From assembly GCF_002250565.1 (NCBI RefSeq), contig NZ_NMVJ01000007.1:1-64000 (forward strand): 64,000 nucleotides of DNA, given 5' to 3'. The translations under genes and the position numbers were made by a program. Below, piece after piece: positions 16,807-26,437 of this stretch (position 1 is its first letter; each line of letters starts with the position of its first letter). The notes beneath the pieces were generated by a model. It was given only the letters and a program-made list of their open reading frames with translations, searched no databases and had not been told where the DNA came from. The DNA comes from Parenemella sanctibonifatiensis. Its GTDB lineage: Bacteria; Actinomycetota; Actinomycetes; Propionibacteriales; Propionibacteriaceae.

Positions 16807-18039
16807 TCACTCTCCGTATCCGGGCAGGTAGTGCCCGGCGAGGTCGATCAGGTTGGGGGCCGGCTCGCCGGGCTGCTGCTGCGGCAGCCGGGCACTGAGA
16901 TCAGCCCAGTGCAGGTAGTTCTGCGGACCGTTGCTCTCGAAGGTTGCTCGTTCCAGTCCGGGCAGTGGGGTGAGTCTGCTGGCGACCTCCCGATTCCAGG
17001 CGACCAGCAGCGGCGGCGCGGTGAGGTCGGCGACCAGGCAGTTCATGCCGGCCCGACCGGCGGCCTCGATCATGGCGAAGCTGCGGGTGAGGGTCTTTGC
17101 GCTGGGCTTGACGGCGATGACCGAATACCCGGTGGCCGCGCGGCGCTCCACGCTGGCTGTGTCGAAGGCGGATTCGTCGGCACCGATCGGGACCGGCAGG
17201 TCGCCCAGGTGTTCGTCGTTGGCGACCGGCAGCGGCTCCTCGACCAGAGCAATCCGGTGCAGCGCTCCGGCGTCGTCGATCCGGTCCAGCAGGGTGAGCA
17301 ACGTGGCCTTGTCGGGATAGCGGCCGTTAGCGTCCAGATAGAGGCGCACCCCGGTGGCGCCGGCCTGTTCGGCACGGTCGACCATGGCGGCCACCTCGAT
17401 GACCCGGTTGGCGTCGAAGTCCAGCATCGCGCTGGGGTCCTTGTCCCGATTCGGGTCGGCTCCGATGCGGATCTTCAGCAGCGGCAGGCCGCGGGCCAGC
17501 AGCTCCCCGATCTCCTCGGCGCCGGTGGTCGGCGAGACCAAAGGGATCTCCGCGGCCGGCGGGGCGTTCGCCGGGTCAACCGGCAGATAGGGGCGTACCG
17601 AGGGCGGAATCAGGTCAGCAAAGTCGCGGATCTCGTGCCGCCTGGCCCAGCGTTGCCACATCGCCTGGTCGATCGGCACCAGCGCATTCATGACGAAGCT
17701 CTCGGCGATCGACTCGTTGGTCATCTCCCGGGCCAGCAGCAGGACCTCCGGCATCAGCCGCGCCTGCACCTCGACCGGATCGAGGTCCTCGGGCAGGTCC
17801 GCCGCGACCCGAGCCGCGTGCCCCGTGATCGCCGCCATCATCATGTTGGCGCCGTCGATGCCAGCCAAATCGACCACCATCGGGTCGCCCCAGACCGGTG
17901 ATTGGGCGCCCAGCCCCCAATCGATGCCGCCGGCGCCGTCAGGGAGGCCGACGATCACCTGCCACAGTTCGTTGATCTCGTGGGCCTTGAACGCAAAGGG
18001 GCCGATCAGCGGCTCGCGTACGACTTGGAAGGTGACCAT
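16807..18039 (-). CDS. Enolase-superfamily (mandelate racemase-like) enzyme
   Basis: A 410-residue protein. Barrel features in order: LKIRIGAD (base Lys on strand 2), LYLDANGRYP (first metal Asp), ALVEEPLP (second metal Glu), IGADES (third metal ligand region) and AVKPSAKTL (second base Lys). This is the muconate-lactonising/mandelate racemase pattern, usually acid-sugar dehydration or racemisation. The ATG at 18039 was preferred because GAGAG precedes it; another in-frame ATG exists at 18054. It sits between the LacI regulator and the hydroxyacid dehydrogenase gene in one minus-strand unit. Confidence 0.8.
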   Translation of the reverse strand: MVTFQVVREPLIGPFAFKAHEINELWQVIVGLPDGAGGIDWGLGAQSPVWGDPMVVDLAGIDGANMMMAAITGHAARVAADLPEDLDPVEVQARLMPEVLLLAREMTNESIAESFVMNALVPIDQAMWQRWARRHEIRDFADLIPPSVRPYLPVDPANAPPAAEIPLVSPTTGAEEIGELLARGLPLLKIRIGADPNRDKDPSAMLDFDANRVIEVAAMVDRAEQAGATGVRLYLDANGRYPDKATLLTLLDRIDDAGALHRIALVEEPLPVANDEHLGDLPVPIGADESAFDTASVERRAATGYSVIAVKPSAKTLTRSFAMIEAAGRAGMNCLVADLTAPPLLVAWNREVASRLTPLPGLERATFESNGPQNYLHWADLSARLPQQQPGEPAPNLIDLAGHYLPGYGE

Positions 18040-18078
18040 GACTCTCGCAACCATGCGGGGACAGTTTCGAGGGCCACG

Positions 18079-19122
18079 CTACCCGGGGTTGACCACCGTG
18101 GTGACCGAGTCGCGCAGCACAAGATGGGTGCCGACCACGATCGGGCCGAGTTCCGGACGCCAGGTCTCCTGACCCTGCACCAGCCGGGTGGCGCGGCGGC
18201 CCAGTTCCTGCCACGGCATGTGGACCGTGGTCAGCGCGGGCTGCAGGTAGCCGCCGACCGGGCTGTCGTCGAACCCGACCACCGACAGATCCGTACGCCC
18301 GAGATCCGCGGCAGCCTTGTAGACGCCGAGCGCCAGGTCGTCGCTGTCACCGAAGAATGCCGTCACCTCAGGGTGGGCCGCGAGGATCTCCTTGGCACCT
18401 TGCCAACCGCCGGTGCTGGAGCGGGGCCCGGCGCGTACCAGCTCGGGATCAAGCTCGATGCCGGCCTGCTCCAAGGCAAGCTCATAGCCACGGGACCGCT
18501 GGATGCTGGTGCTGAACGTTTCCGGGCCGCGGACCAGGCCGATCCGGCGGTGGCCCCGATCGATCAGCATCGACACCGCGGCCACGGCGCCGCCGACATT
18601 GTCATAGTCGACCACCATGGCGCCGGCCTCGATCAGTGGCAGTGGGTCAGGCAGTGACCGGCCACACAAGACCACCGGTTTGTCGTTCGATCGCAGCGTG
18701 CTGACCAATGTCTTCTCGCGACCCGGGTCCAGATGGGTGCCGCCGATGACGACCACACCGGCGATGCGGTCGTCATCGAGCATCGCCGCCAACGAACCGC
18801 GCTCCCGCTCCGGATCACCATCGGTGACGGTCGCGATGGTCCAGCTGCCCGCCTCGCTGGAGGCATCCTCGACTCCCGCGACCACGCCGACGGTGACGAG
18901 ATTGCGCAACGACGGGGTGACCAGGCCCACCACCGGTGCCGCCTTGCGGTGCCGAGCCTGCCCCTCGTAGCCGAGCTCCTCCACCGCAGCCATCACCTTT
19001 GCCTTGGTGGGCGCCGCAATCGAGCTGTTGCCCGTCAGGGTGCGGGAGGCGGTTGCCACGGAGACGCCGGCGCGCTCCGCGACCATCCGCAGGGTGGGTC
19101 GCTTGGGTTCGGAGGTCGTCAC
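18079..19122 (-). CDS. LacI-family transcriptional regulator
   Basis: A 347-residue repressor. The N-terminal helix-turn-helix (TLRMVAERAGVSVATASRTLTG) and hinge helix (KAKVMAAVEELGYE) are followed by a periplasmic-binding-protein-like effector domain from VVGLVTPSLRN onward. The GTG at 19122 was chosen because TATAGT lies 8 nt upstream with no Shine-Dalgarno. The downstream enolase-superfamily and dehydrogenase genes lie in the same direction and are the likely targets. The effector is probably a sugar or sugar acid (inference). No clear palindromic operator was found in the short gaps. Confidence 0.9.
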   Translation of the reverse strand: MTTSEPKRPTLRMVAERAGVSVATASRTLTGNSSIAAPTKAKVMAAVEELGYEGQARHRKAAPVVGLVTPSLRNLVTVGVVAGVEDASSEAGSWTIATVTDGDPERERGSLAAMLDDDRIAGVVVIGGTHLDPGREKTLVSTLRSNDKPVVLCGRSLPDPLPLIEAGAMVVDYDNVGGAVAAVSMLIDRGHRRIGLVRGPETFSTSIQRSRGYELALEQAGIELDPELVRAGPRSSTGGWQGAKEILAAHPEVTAFFGDSDDLALGVYKAAADLGRTDLSVVGFDDSPVGGYLQPALTTVHMPWQELGRRATRLVQGQETWRPELGPIVVGTHLVLRDSVTTVVNPG

Positions 19123-19172
19123 GAACGCCAACTATACGGAGACCGCCCACGAGACGGACGATTCGTGGTGGG

Positions 19173-19943
19173 TCAGCGAGCAGCGAGTGCCTGCCGGATC
19201 ATGGCGGGGCGGTTGGTGATCAGGTCCCGGACCCCCAGGCCAACCAGTTCGGCGGCCCGCTCGGGATCATCGACCGTCCACGCCCGTACGTGCAGTCCCC
19301 GCTCGGCGCAGGCCGACACGGTGGCCCGGTCGATGCTGTCGCGGTGCAGGTGAACAGTGGGGATCGCGTTGTCGACCAGCCAGGCGTACGGATCCTCCGT
19401 CGGCTTGCCGCCGAACATCTCCACGGCTTGCGGGAGGACGGACAGGCCTTGCTCGGGCAGCAGCACGGCGAGCTCGGCCTCGGGCAGCACCTCCCGGACG
19501 CCCAGCAAGCCAACCGGATTGAACGAACTGAACACCACCCGGTCACTGGCACCGGAACGTAGGACCTGGGTCGCCGCCGCAGCGGGAAGCCCCTGGTCGC
19601 GTACCGATGTGTCCTTCAACTCCACGTTGATCGGGATCGTGGTCGCCTCAAGGACCTGCGCCAGGGTCGGTACGCCGAGTGCCTCCAGTTGAGCCGTGGT
19701 GCAGCTCGTCACCTCGCCGGTGGCACCCGGGAAGGTCCGGTCGAGAGTCTGGCCGTGGATCACCACCACGTCGCCGTCGGCGCTGCGGTAGGTGTCGAGC
19801 TCGATCCCATCCGCCTGCTGGTCCTGCGCCAAGGCAAAAGCGGCCAGGGTGTTCTCGGGGGCATCCGCACTGGCACCGCGGTGCGCCCAGATGATTGCGG
19901 CGGCACCCGGAACGGGCTGGGGCAGGATCACAGAAGTCACCAT
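19173..19943 (-). CDS. Glycerophosphodiester phosphodiesterase
   Basis: A 256-residue enzyme that hydrolyses deacylated phospholipid headgroups to glycerol-3-phosphate and an alcohol. The GDPD signature is clear: WAHRGASADAPENTLAAF (catalytic His), GIELDTYRSADGDVVVIHG (metal Glu/Asp and second His), and NVELKDTS. No signal peptide is present, so it acts in the cytosol like UgpQ. Homology starts at the ATG at 19943; the frame is open further upstream without coding features. It is divergent from the cell-wall 5'-nucleotidase and shares a promoter region with PHO-box-like repeats. Confidence 0.9.
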   Translation of the reverse strand: MVTSVILPQPVPGAAAIIWAHRGASADAPENTLAAFALAQDQQADGIELDTYRSADGDVVVIHGQTLDRTFPGATGEVTSCTTAQLEALGVPTLAQVLEATTIPINVELKDTSVRDQGLPAAAATQVLRSGASDRVVFSSFNPVGLLGVREVLPEAELAVLLPEQGLSVLPQAVEMFGGKPTEDPYAWLVDNAIPTVHLHRDSIDRATVSACAERGLHVRAWTVDDPERAAELVGLGVRDLITNRPAMIRQALAAR

Positions 19944-19951
19944 GGGGACCA

Positions 19952-20048
19952 GTTCATCACGTCCGACGCAAGCCCGTTCGACGGCCTGAGACGAACATCG
20001 TGTGAACTCTTCGGAGTCCCGCATGAACTCTTGCGGACCAGGATGAAC
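19952..20048. promoter_or_regulatory. PHO-box-like GTTCA(T/C) repeats in a divergent promoter
   Basis: On the minus strand GTTCATCCTGG, GTTCATGCGGG and GTTCACACGAT occur with their TGAAC cores (plus strand) at 20003, 20024 and 20044, spaced 21 and 20 bp, i.e. two helical turns. A further GTTCATCACGT is at 19952 on the plus strand. Actinobacterial PhoP sites are direct repeats of GTTCACC-type units. Both flanking genes release phosphate or glycerol phosphate from organic phosphates, which supports regulation by phosphate limitation (inference). Confidence 0.5.
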
Positions 20049-20127
20049 ATTGCCTCCACGCGGTTGCGGCGCGCCGAGCCGTCGGCCGAATCTGGGAGAA
20101 ATCTGCGCATTTTCCGGAGGAGAACTC

Positions 20128-22188
<2,061 letters not shown>

Positions 22189-22229
22189 AGCTGAGCCGCC
22201 AGCCCGATGAGGGCGTGATCGGCTGACGC

Positions 22230-22257
22230 ACGGCCCCGCACTCCGGTGCGGGGCCGT
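22230..22257 (+). terminator. Stem-loop terminator of the 5'-nucleotidase gene
   Basis: ACGGCCCCGCA and TGCGGGGCCGT pair perfectly (11 bp) around a CTCCGG loop, 42 bp after the stop codon. The following bases are GCTGTGT, not a clean U-tract, as is usual for high-GC actinobacteria. Confidence 0.8.
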
Positions 22258-22290
22258 GCTGTGTCCCGGCCATCTTCCGTGTCCGGGCTC

Positions 22291-22363
22291 GCCCTGAAAC
22301 GTCCCCGCCAGCGGCTGCGGATCGCACATCGCCATCCCCGACCGCCCCAGCCGGACACTCTGG
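22291..22363. repeat. Palindromic intergenic repeat, copy 13
   Basis: 73 bp. Left end CCCTGAAACGTCC, core GGATCGCACATCGCC, right end CCGGACACTCTGGG. Its right end abuts the -10 hexamer GATGAT (22364-22369) of the GNAT gene, so the repeat forms the upstream part of that promoter. Confidence 0.75.
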
Positions 22364-22375
22364 GATGATGCGGGT

Positions 22376-23146
22376 GTGGACTTGCTGGCGGCGTACGACG
22401 CGCAGCTTCGCGCCGAGGCCGAACTGGGCGGAGCGGTGCATGTCGCGACCCACGGCCCGCTGTTCTGGGCGACCTTCCATGGCGGGCGCGGGTTCGTCAC
22501 CTATCGCGATCTCGCTGGATCCGGTGATCTGGAGGCGCTGGTGACGGCAACGAAGCAACACTTCAGCCGGCACCGGTCTGTCGTCGAGGTTGAGTGGAAG
22601 GCCCGGGGCCACGACCTGACGCCGGGGTTGGAGGCGATCCTGGCTCGCCAGGGTTTCGTCGCCGGAGACGTGGAATCCGTGATGATCGGCGAGACCGCCG
22701 GGGTGCCGAGGCTACCGCCACCGGAGGGAGTGCGCCTGCGGCAGGTCCGGGCGTACGCCGACGTGGAAGCGGTGGCCCGACTGCACTCCCAAGTCTTCGC
22801 GGATCCCTACCCGCTGGATCAGCGGGTTGGCTCGTTGATGCGGCAGCTGAGGGAGAACGAGGGCCTTGAGATCTGGGCCGCAGAGGCGGACGGACTCGTG
22901 GTGAGCGCCGGCCGGCTCGAGCCAGTACCCGGGACCGATTTCGCGGGGCTCTGGGGTGGCGCAACCCTCCCGGAGTGGCGAGGGCGAGGGATCTACCGCG
23001 CTCTGGTTGCGCGGCGGGCAGACGCGTCGGCCCGCGCCGGCAAGCGCTGGCTGCATTCCGACTCGACCCCGTTCTCCCGCCCGATCCTCGAACGGTGCGG
23101 GTTTCACCGGGTCACCACGACCATCCCGTGGACTTGGCACCCCTGA
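22376..23146 (+). CDS. GNAT-family N-acetyltransferase
   Basis: A 256-residue protein. The C-terminal 125 residues have the GNAT fold, with VVSAGRLEPVPGTDFAGLWGG on the central strands, then PEWRGRGIYRALVARR, in which RGRGIY is the acetyl-CoA pyrophosphate loop, and SRPILERCGFHRV near the end. The N-terminal half is a family extension of unknown role. The substrate is unknown. The GTG at 22376 is 6 nt after GATGAT, without a ribosome-binding site, so the mRNA is likely leaderless. Its stop codon (23144-23146) lies inside the left end of a palindromic repeat. Confidence 0.8.
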   Translation: MDLLAAYDAQLRAEAELGGAVHVATHGPLFWATFHGGRGFVTYRDLAGSGDLEALVTATKQHFSRHRSVVEVEWKARGHDLTPGLEAILARQGFVAGDVESVMIGETAGVPRLPPPEGVRLRQVRAYADVEAVARLHSQVFADPYPLDQRVGSLMRQLRENEGLEIWAAEADGLVVSAGRLEPVPGTDFAGLWGGATLPEWRGRGIYRALVARRADASARAGKRWLHSDSTPFSRPILERCGFHRVTTTIPWTWHP

Positions 23147-23213
23147 AACGTCCCCGACAGCCGGTCGCCGATTGCACATGGCACACGGCAGGCCGTTCAG
23201 GCGGACATTGCGG
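23141..23213. repeat. Palindromic intergenic repeat, copy 14 (contains GNAT stop codon)
   Basis: 73 bp. Left end CCCTGAAACGTCC, core CGATTGCACATGGCACACGG, right end GCGGACATTGCGG. The TGA in the left end is the stop codon of the GNAT gene. Confidence 0.8.
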
Positions 23214-23248
23214 TGGACTGCAGCAGCGGTCTGTGCAAGGCTGACGCG

Positions 23249-23944
23249 ATGACCGCTGATCCCCAGCCGCACCGTTACGAATCCACCGCAGCATGGCGGG
23301 AGGTCGACGACTACTTCGCTGATGCGCTGGTCCACGAAGACGAGGCACTCACCGCCGCACGACAGTCGAGTTCGCGCACCACCATGCCCAACGCCGAGGT
23401 GGCGCCACATCAGGGCGCACTGCTCGGGCTGATCGCTCAGATGATCGGGGCACGGCGCGTGCTGGAGTTTGGGACCTTGGCCGGTTATTCAACGATCTGG
23501 TTCGCTCGGGCCGTCGGCAACACCGGCTCCGTCACCTCCCTCGAACTCGAGGAGCAGAACGCCACCGTTGCCCGCGCCAACCTCGCTCGGGCCGGCGTCG
23601 GCGATCGCGTGAGGGTCATCGTCGGGGACGCCACTGCCTCGGCCCGTCAGCTCATCGACGACCGAACCGAGCCCTTCGACCTGGTCTTCATCGATGCGGA
23701 CAAGCCGAACAACCCCCGTTATCTGGCCGCTGCCCTCGAACTGACCGGGCCGGGCGCGGTGATCGTCATCGACAATGTCGTGCGCAACGGCGCGGTCACC
23801 GACGCCGACAACACCGATCCGCGGGTCACGGGCGTACGCGCCGTCGTGGCCGACATCGCCGCCCATCCGGGACTGTCGGCGACGGCACTCCAGACTGTCG
23901 GCGTCAAGGGCTGGGACGGACTCATCCTGGCGCGCCGGCTCTGA
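23249..23944 (+). CDS. Class I SAM-dependent O-methyltransferase
   Basis: A 231-residue enzyme of the caffeoyl-CoA/catechol O-methyltransferase-like family (Methyltransf_3). Motif I is VLEFGTLAGYSTIWFA (SAM binding), followed by VTSLELEEQNATVARANL, the acidic DLVFIDADKPNN (metal and catalytic Asp), and GAVIVIDNVVRNGAV. The methyl acceptor is unknown; homologues in actinobacteria are widespread. The ATG at 23249 sits 6 nt after AAGGCT with no Shine-Dalgarno. The TGA stop at 23942 lies inside the left arm of palindromic repeat copy 15. Confidence 0.9.
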   Translation: MTADPQPHRYESTAAWREVDDYFADALVHEDEALTAARQSSSRTTMPNAEVAPHQGALLGLIAQMIGARRVLEFGTLAGYSTIWFARAVGNTGSVTSLELEEQNATVARANLARAGVGDRVRVIVGDATASARQLIDDRTEPFDLVFIDADKPNNPRYLAAALELTGPGAVIVIDNVVRNGAVTDADNTDPRVTGVRAVVADIAAHPGLSATALQTVGVKGWDGLILARRL

Positions 23945-24013
23945 AACGTCCGCGCCAGCCGGTTGCCGGTTGCGCATGGCACTCGGCGACCCGCTGGCGC
24001 GGACGTTTCAGGG
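23939..24013. repeat. Palindromic intergenic repeat, copy 15 (best-paired copy; contains methyltransferase stop codon)
   Basis: 75 bp between convergent genes. The arms CTGAAACGTCCGCGCCAGC and GCTGGCGCGGACGTTTCAG are perfect 19-bp complements. The stem continues inward for about 8 more pairs (one C:C mismatch, one wobble), leaving an apical loop with TTGCGCATGGCA. It could act as a bidirectional terminator. The TGA of the left arm is the methyltransferase stop; the next gene's stop (minus strand) is 7 bp after the right end. Confidence 0.9.
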
Positions 24014-24019
24014 CGAGCC

Positions 24020-26134
24020 TCAGCTCTGGGAGATGGTCACTTCGTACAGGTGGGTCTCGTCGACCGTGTAGAGCTTGCCGGTGGCGGCAACGCTCAGCCG
24101 CTTGAGGGCGTGTCCGTCGTCGAGCACCTGCCAGGATTCGGTGGCCGGATCGAGCGCGAACAGCTTGTTGTCGGCCAACCCGTAGAGCAGCCCGTCGCTG
24201 GGATGGCTGACCAGCGTGCAACCCGAACCCCAAGGCGATCCGGTGCCGCCCATGCCGTGGGCGATGGTCGTGGTGACCGTCCGTGATTCGATGTCGAAGG
24301 CGAAGAAGGAGCCGCTCTTGGTGATGCCCCAGACCTGACCGTCAGCACCCAGCGCGAGCTCACAGATGGTGTCATTCTTCGCGACCGGCACCACATGGTG
24401 CACCAGCGAGCCGGCGTCCGGGTCGAAGACCAACAGCTCGGCGTCTCCGGAGCCGTTCGGGCTGGAGAGGCCACCGCGGATCGAACTGCCGGCGTACACC
24501 AGACCATCCGGTCCCCACAGCACCGCGACGACGCTGTGACGATCGATGAGGTCGCGGTACACCTGGCGGCTGCCGTCTGCTTCGACGATTGTCAGCGCAC
24601 CACCGGTGACGCCATAGTCCGCCACGGTGCCCATCGCATACCGGGTGCCGTCCCCGTCGGCGGCGACGATGCGGTCCTGGGCCTCCGCCTTGAGATTGAA
24701 GTCCAGCGCAGGGTTGGTCCCGAAGTCCCATTCTTGGGCCGGGTCGCCGCTGTGGACCAGCGCACCGGGATAGCTGCCCAGCAACAGTTGGGAGCCAACG
24801 GTGAACACGGTGTCGACCTGACCCGGGCTGGACAGTTGCTCGCTGGTCCCCGCGACCGGGTCGAAGCGTGTCGTGACGCCGGGCCCCAGATAGGTCGGCA
24901 CGTACACGCGGCCATCCGGGCCGACGCCCAGTGAGTTGGTGGTGAGTGGCGCCCCCTCGACGACGGTGTCGAAGAACTCGTGCTCGCCGCTGGCCGGGTC
25001 GAAGCTCCAGAAGGAGCCGTCATTGTTGCCGCCGTAGAGCATCGGCCGAGCTGTCCGGCCGCGGCCCACCATCATCATCTCCAAGGTCCGATGACTGCCG
25101 GTCTCCTCCAACCCGGTGTCGATCCACCCGGTTGCGGTGACCTTGCCGGTGGCGGAGTTGAACTCGTGGATCTCGCCCTCCGACTTGTACCAGACCCGAC
25201 CGTCGGGGGTCGCCTGGGTGATCGGCCCGTTGAGGCTCAGGAAGGTGGGGATCCCGCCGTCGTGGACCCAATCCTCGGCTTCGGTGTCCCAGAACAGCAC
25301 ATTGGTGCCACCCTCCAGACCCGGCGAGAATGCCATCGCCACCAGCGAGCCGATCCGGCGGAACCAGTAGAAGTAGGTGAGCCGCTCGTCATACTCCTGG
25401 GGCAGCGGCAGCTCGGTCTTCTCACCGGTCTCGATGTCAATCTTGACGGCGTGGCCCTGCCCGATGCCGGTGCCCACGTACAGGTTGCCGCCGACCTTCT
25501 CGAAGCCCCAGGCGTACGTGTCGGTGCCCTCGGCGACCTTGCCGTAGTCACGGGTCTCCCCGGTGACGAGGTTGTACGCAAAAGCCTTGGCTCGCGGGTA
25601 GGTGCAGCCGTACATCATGTCGCCGTCGACCCGCAGGTTACGGGTGACCGCGTCTCCGGTGGGGCTTTCGACGAGGAACTCGACGTCGTTCAGTTTCGGG
25701 TCGTAGCGGTAGACCAGGGTGCTCTTCCCATCCCGGACCGTCAGATAGACCCGGCCGTCGTCGGCGACGCTGGGGTAACCGCCGACCGACTTGGGCGGCA
25801 GCGGGAAGGAGCCAACGAGCTCCCCGGTCTCGGTGTCAAGCACGTTGAAGGACACCGGATTGCCGTCGGACAGCAGATAGAGCAGCGGGGTCCGGCGAAG
25901 CGAGGGACCGATCGCGCCCGAGCGCACATTGCGTTCCGTGGCCACGACGCCGCGATCGGCAACGTGGGCGGTGAGACCGAGGTCGGCCTCGGCGGCGTAC
26001 GCGCGGCTGGTCAGGCCGGGCAGTCCGACCAGGCCGACGCCGGTGAGAGCGCCGGCAGCGAGAAGACCGCGCCGACTGAGGTTGAAGGGCTGAACAGGGC
26101 TGGGCTGGGCAGGGGTTGGACGGTCGTTGTCCAT
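24020..26134 (-). CDS. Tat-exported beta-propeller-like protein of unknown function
   Basis: A 704-residue secreted protein. The twin-arginine signal (FNLSRRGLLAAGAL, about residues 20-34, ending near AYAAE) is followed by a run of repeats such as PSVADDGRVYLTVRD, QATPDGRVWYKS, GVGPDGRVYVPTYL, LWGPDGLVYAGS and ALGADGQVWGITK. These 'DGRVY' blades indicate one or two beta-propellers. No catalytic motif is evident; a binding or lyase-like role is possible but unsupported. The ATG at 26134 was chosen for its spacing from GGAG; in-frame ATGs lie 6 and 9 nt upstream. A 22-bp inverted repeat sits just upstream. Confidence 0.75.
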   Translation of the reverse strand: MDNDRPTPAQPSPVQPFNLSRRGLLAAGALTGVGLVGLPGLTSRAYAAEADLGLTAHVADRGVVATERNVRSGAIGPSLRRTPLLYLLSDGNPVSFNVLDTETGELVGSFPLPPKSVGGYPSVADDGRVYLTVRDGKSTLVYRYDPKLNDVEFLVESPTGDAVTRNLRVDGDMMYGCTYPRAKAFAYNLVTGETRDYGKVAEGTDTYAWGFEKVGGNLYVGTGIGQGHAVKIDIETGEKTELPLPQEYDERLTYFYWFRRIGSLVAMAFSPGLEGGTNVLFWDTEAEDWVHDGGIPTFLSLNGPITQATPDGRVWYKSEGEIHEFNSATGKVTATGWIDTGLEETGSHRTLEMMMVGRGRTARPMLYGGNNDGSFWSFDPASGEHEFFDTVVEGAPLTTNSLGVGPDGRVYVPTYLGPGVTTRFDPVAGTSEQLSSPGQVDTVFTVGSQLLLGSYPGALVHSGDPAQEWDFGTNPALDFNLKAEAQDRIVAADGDGTRYAMGTVADYGVTGGALTIVEADGSRQVYRDLIDRHSVVAVLWGPDGLVYAGSSIRGGLSSPNGSGDAELLVFDPDAGSLVHHVVPVAKNDTICELALGADGQVWGITKSGSFFAFDIESRTVTTTIAHGMGGTGSPWGSGCTLVSHPSDGLLYGLADNKLFALDPATESWQVLDDGHALKRLSVAATGKLYTVDETHLYEVTISQS

Positions 26135-26148
26135 GGTCATCATCTCCG

Positions 26149-26170
26149 ATGCTGGGGGTTTCCCCAGCAT
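26149..26170 (-). promoter_or_regulatory. Perfect inverted repeat in the 5' leader of the Tat-exported protein gene
   Basis: ATGCTGGGG and CCCCAGCAT form a perfect 9-bp stem with a 4-nt loop. It touches the GGAG ribosome-binding site and ends 14 nt before the start codon. It could be an operator or a hairpin that limits ribosome access. Confidence 0.5.
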
Positions 26171-26202
26171 AGAAATCGGTTCCCGATGGGTCAAGAGCGC
26201 CG

Positions 26203-26277
26203 CCCTGAAACGTCCACCCCGGTCGATCATCGATCGCGTATTGCCAGCGGCGACGCGCACCGGCGGACAGTTCGGGG
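26203..26277. repeat. Palindromic intergenic repeat, copy 16
   Basis: 75 bp. Left end CCCTGAAACGTCC, core CGATCGCGTATTGCCAGCGG, right end GGCGGACAGTTCGGGG. It lies upstream of the Tat-exported protein gene; it is the last copy seen in the window. Confidence 0.8.
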
Positions 26278-26437
26278 CGAGATGAAACGAGCGGAGCCAA
26301 GGGCCCCGAGGGCAGGGACCCGCAACACCAAGGAATCGGGCAGGCTGGATCGGGCAGGCGAAGAGAGTCCGGAGGCACCACGCGCTCGGCGCCGCCCCTC
26401 GGAGAGGGACGGCGCCGAAACGACAGGGCTGGCGAGG

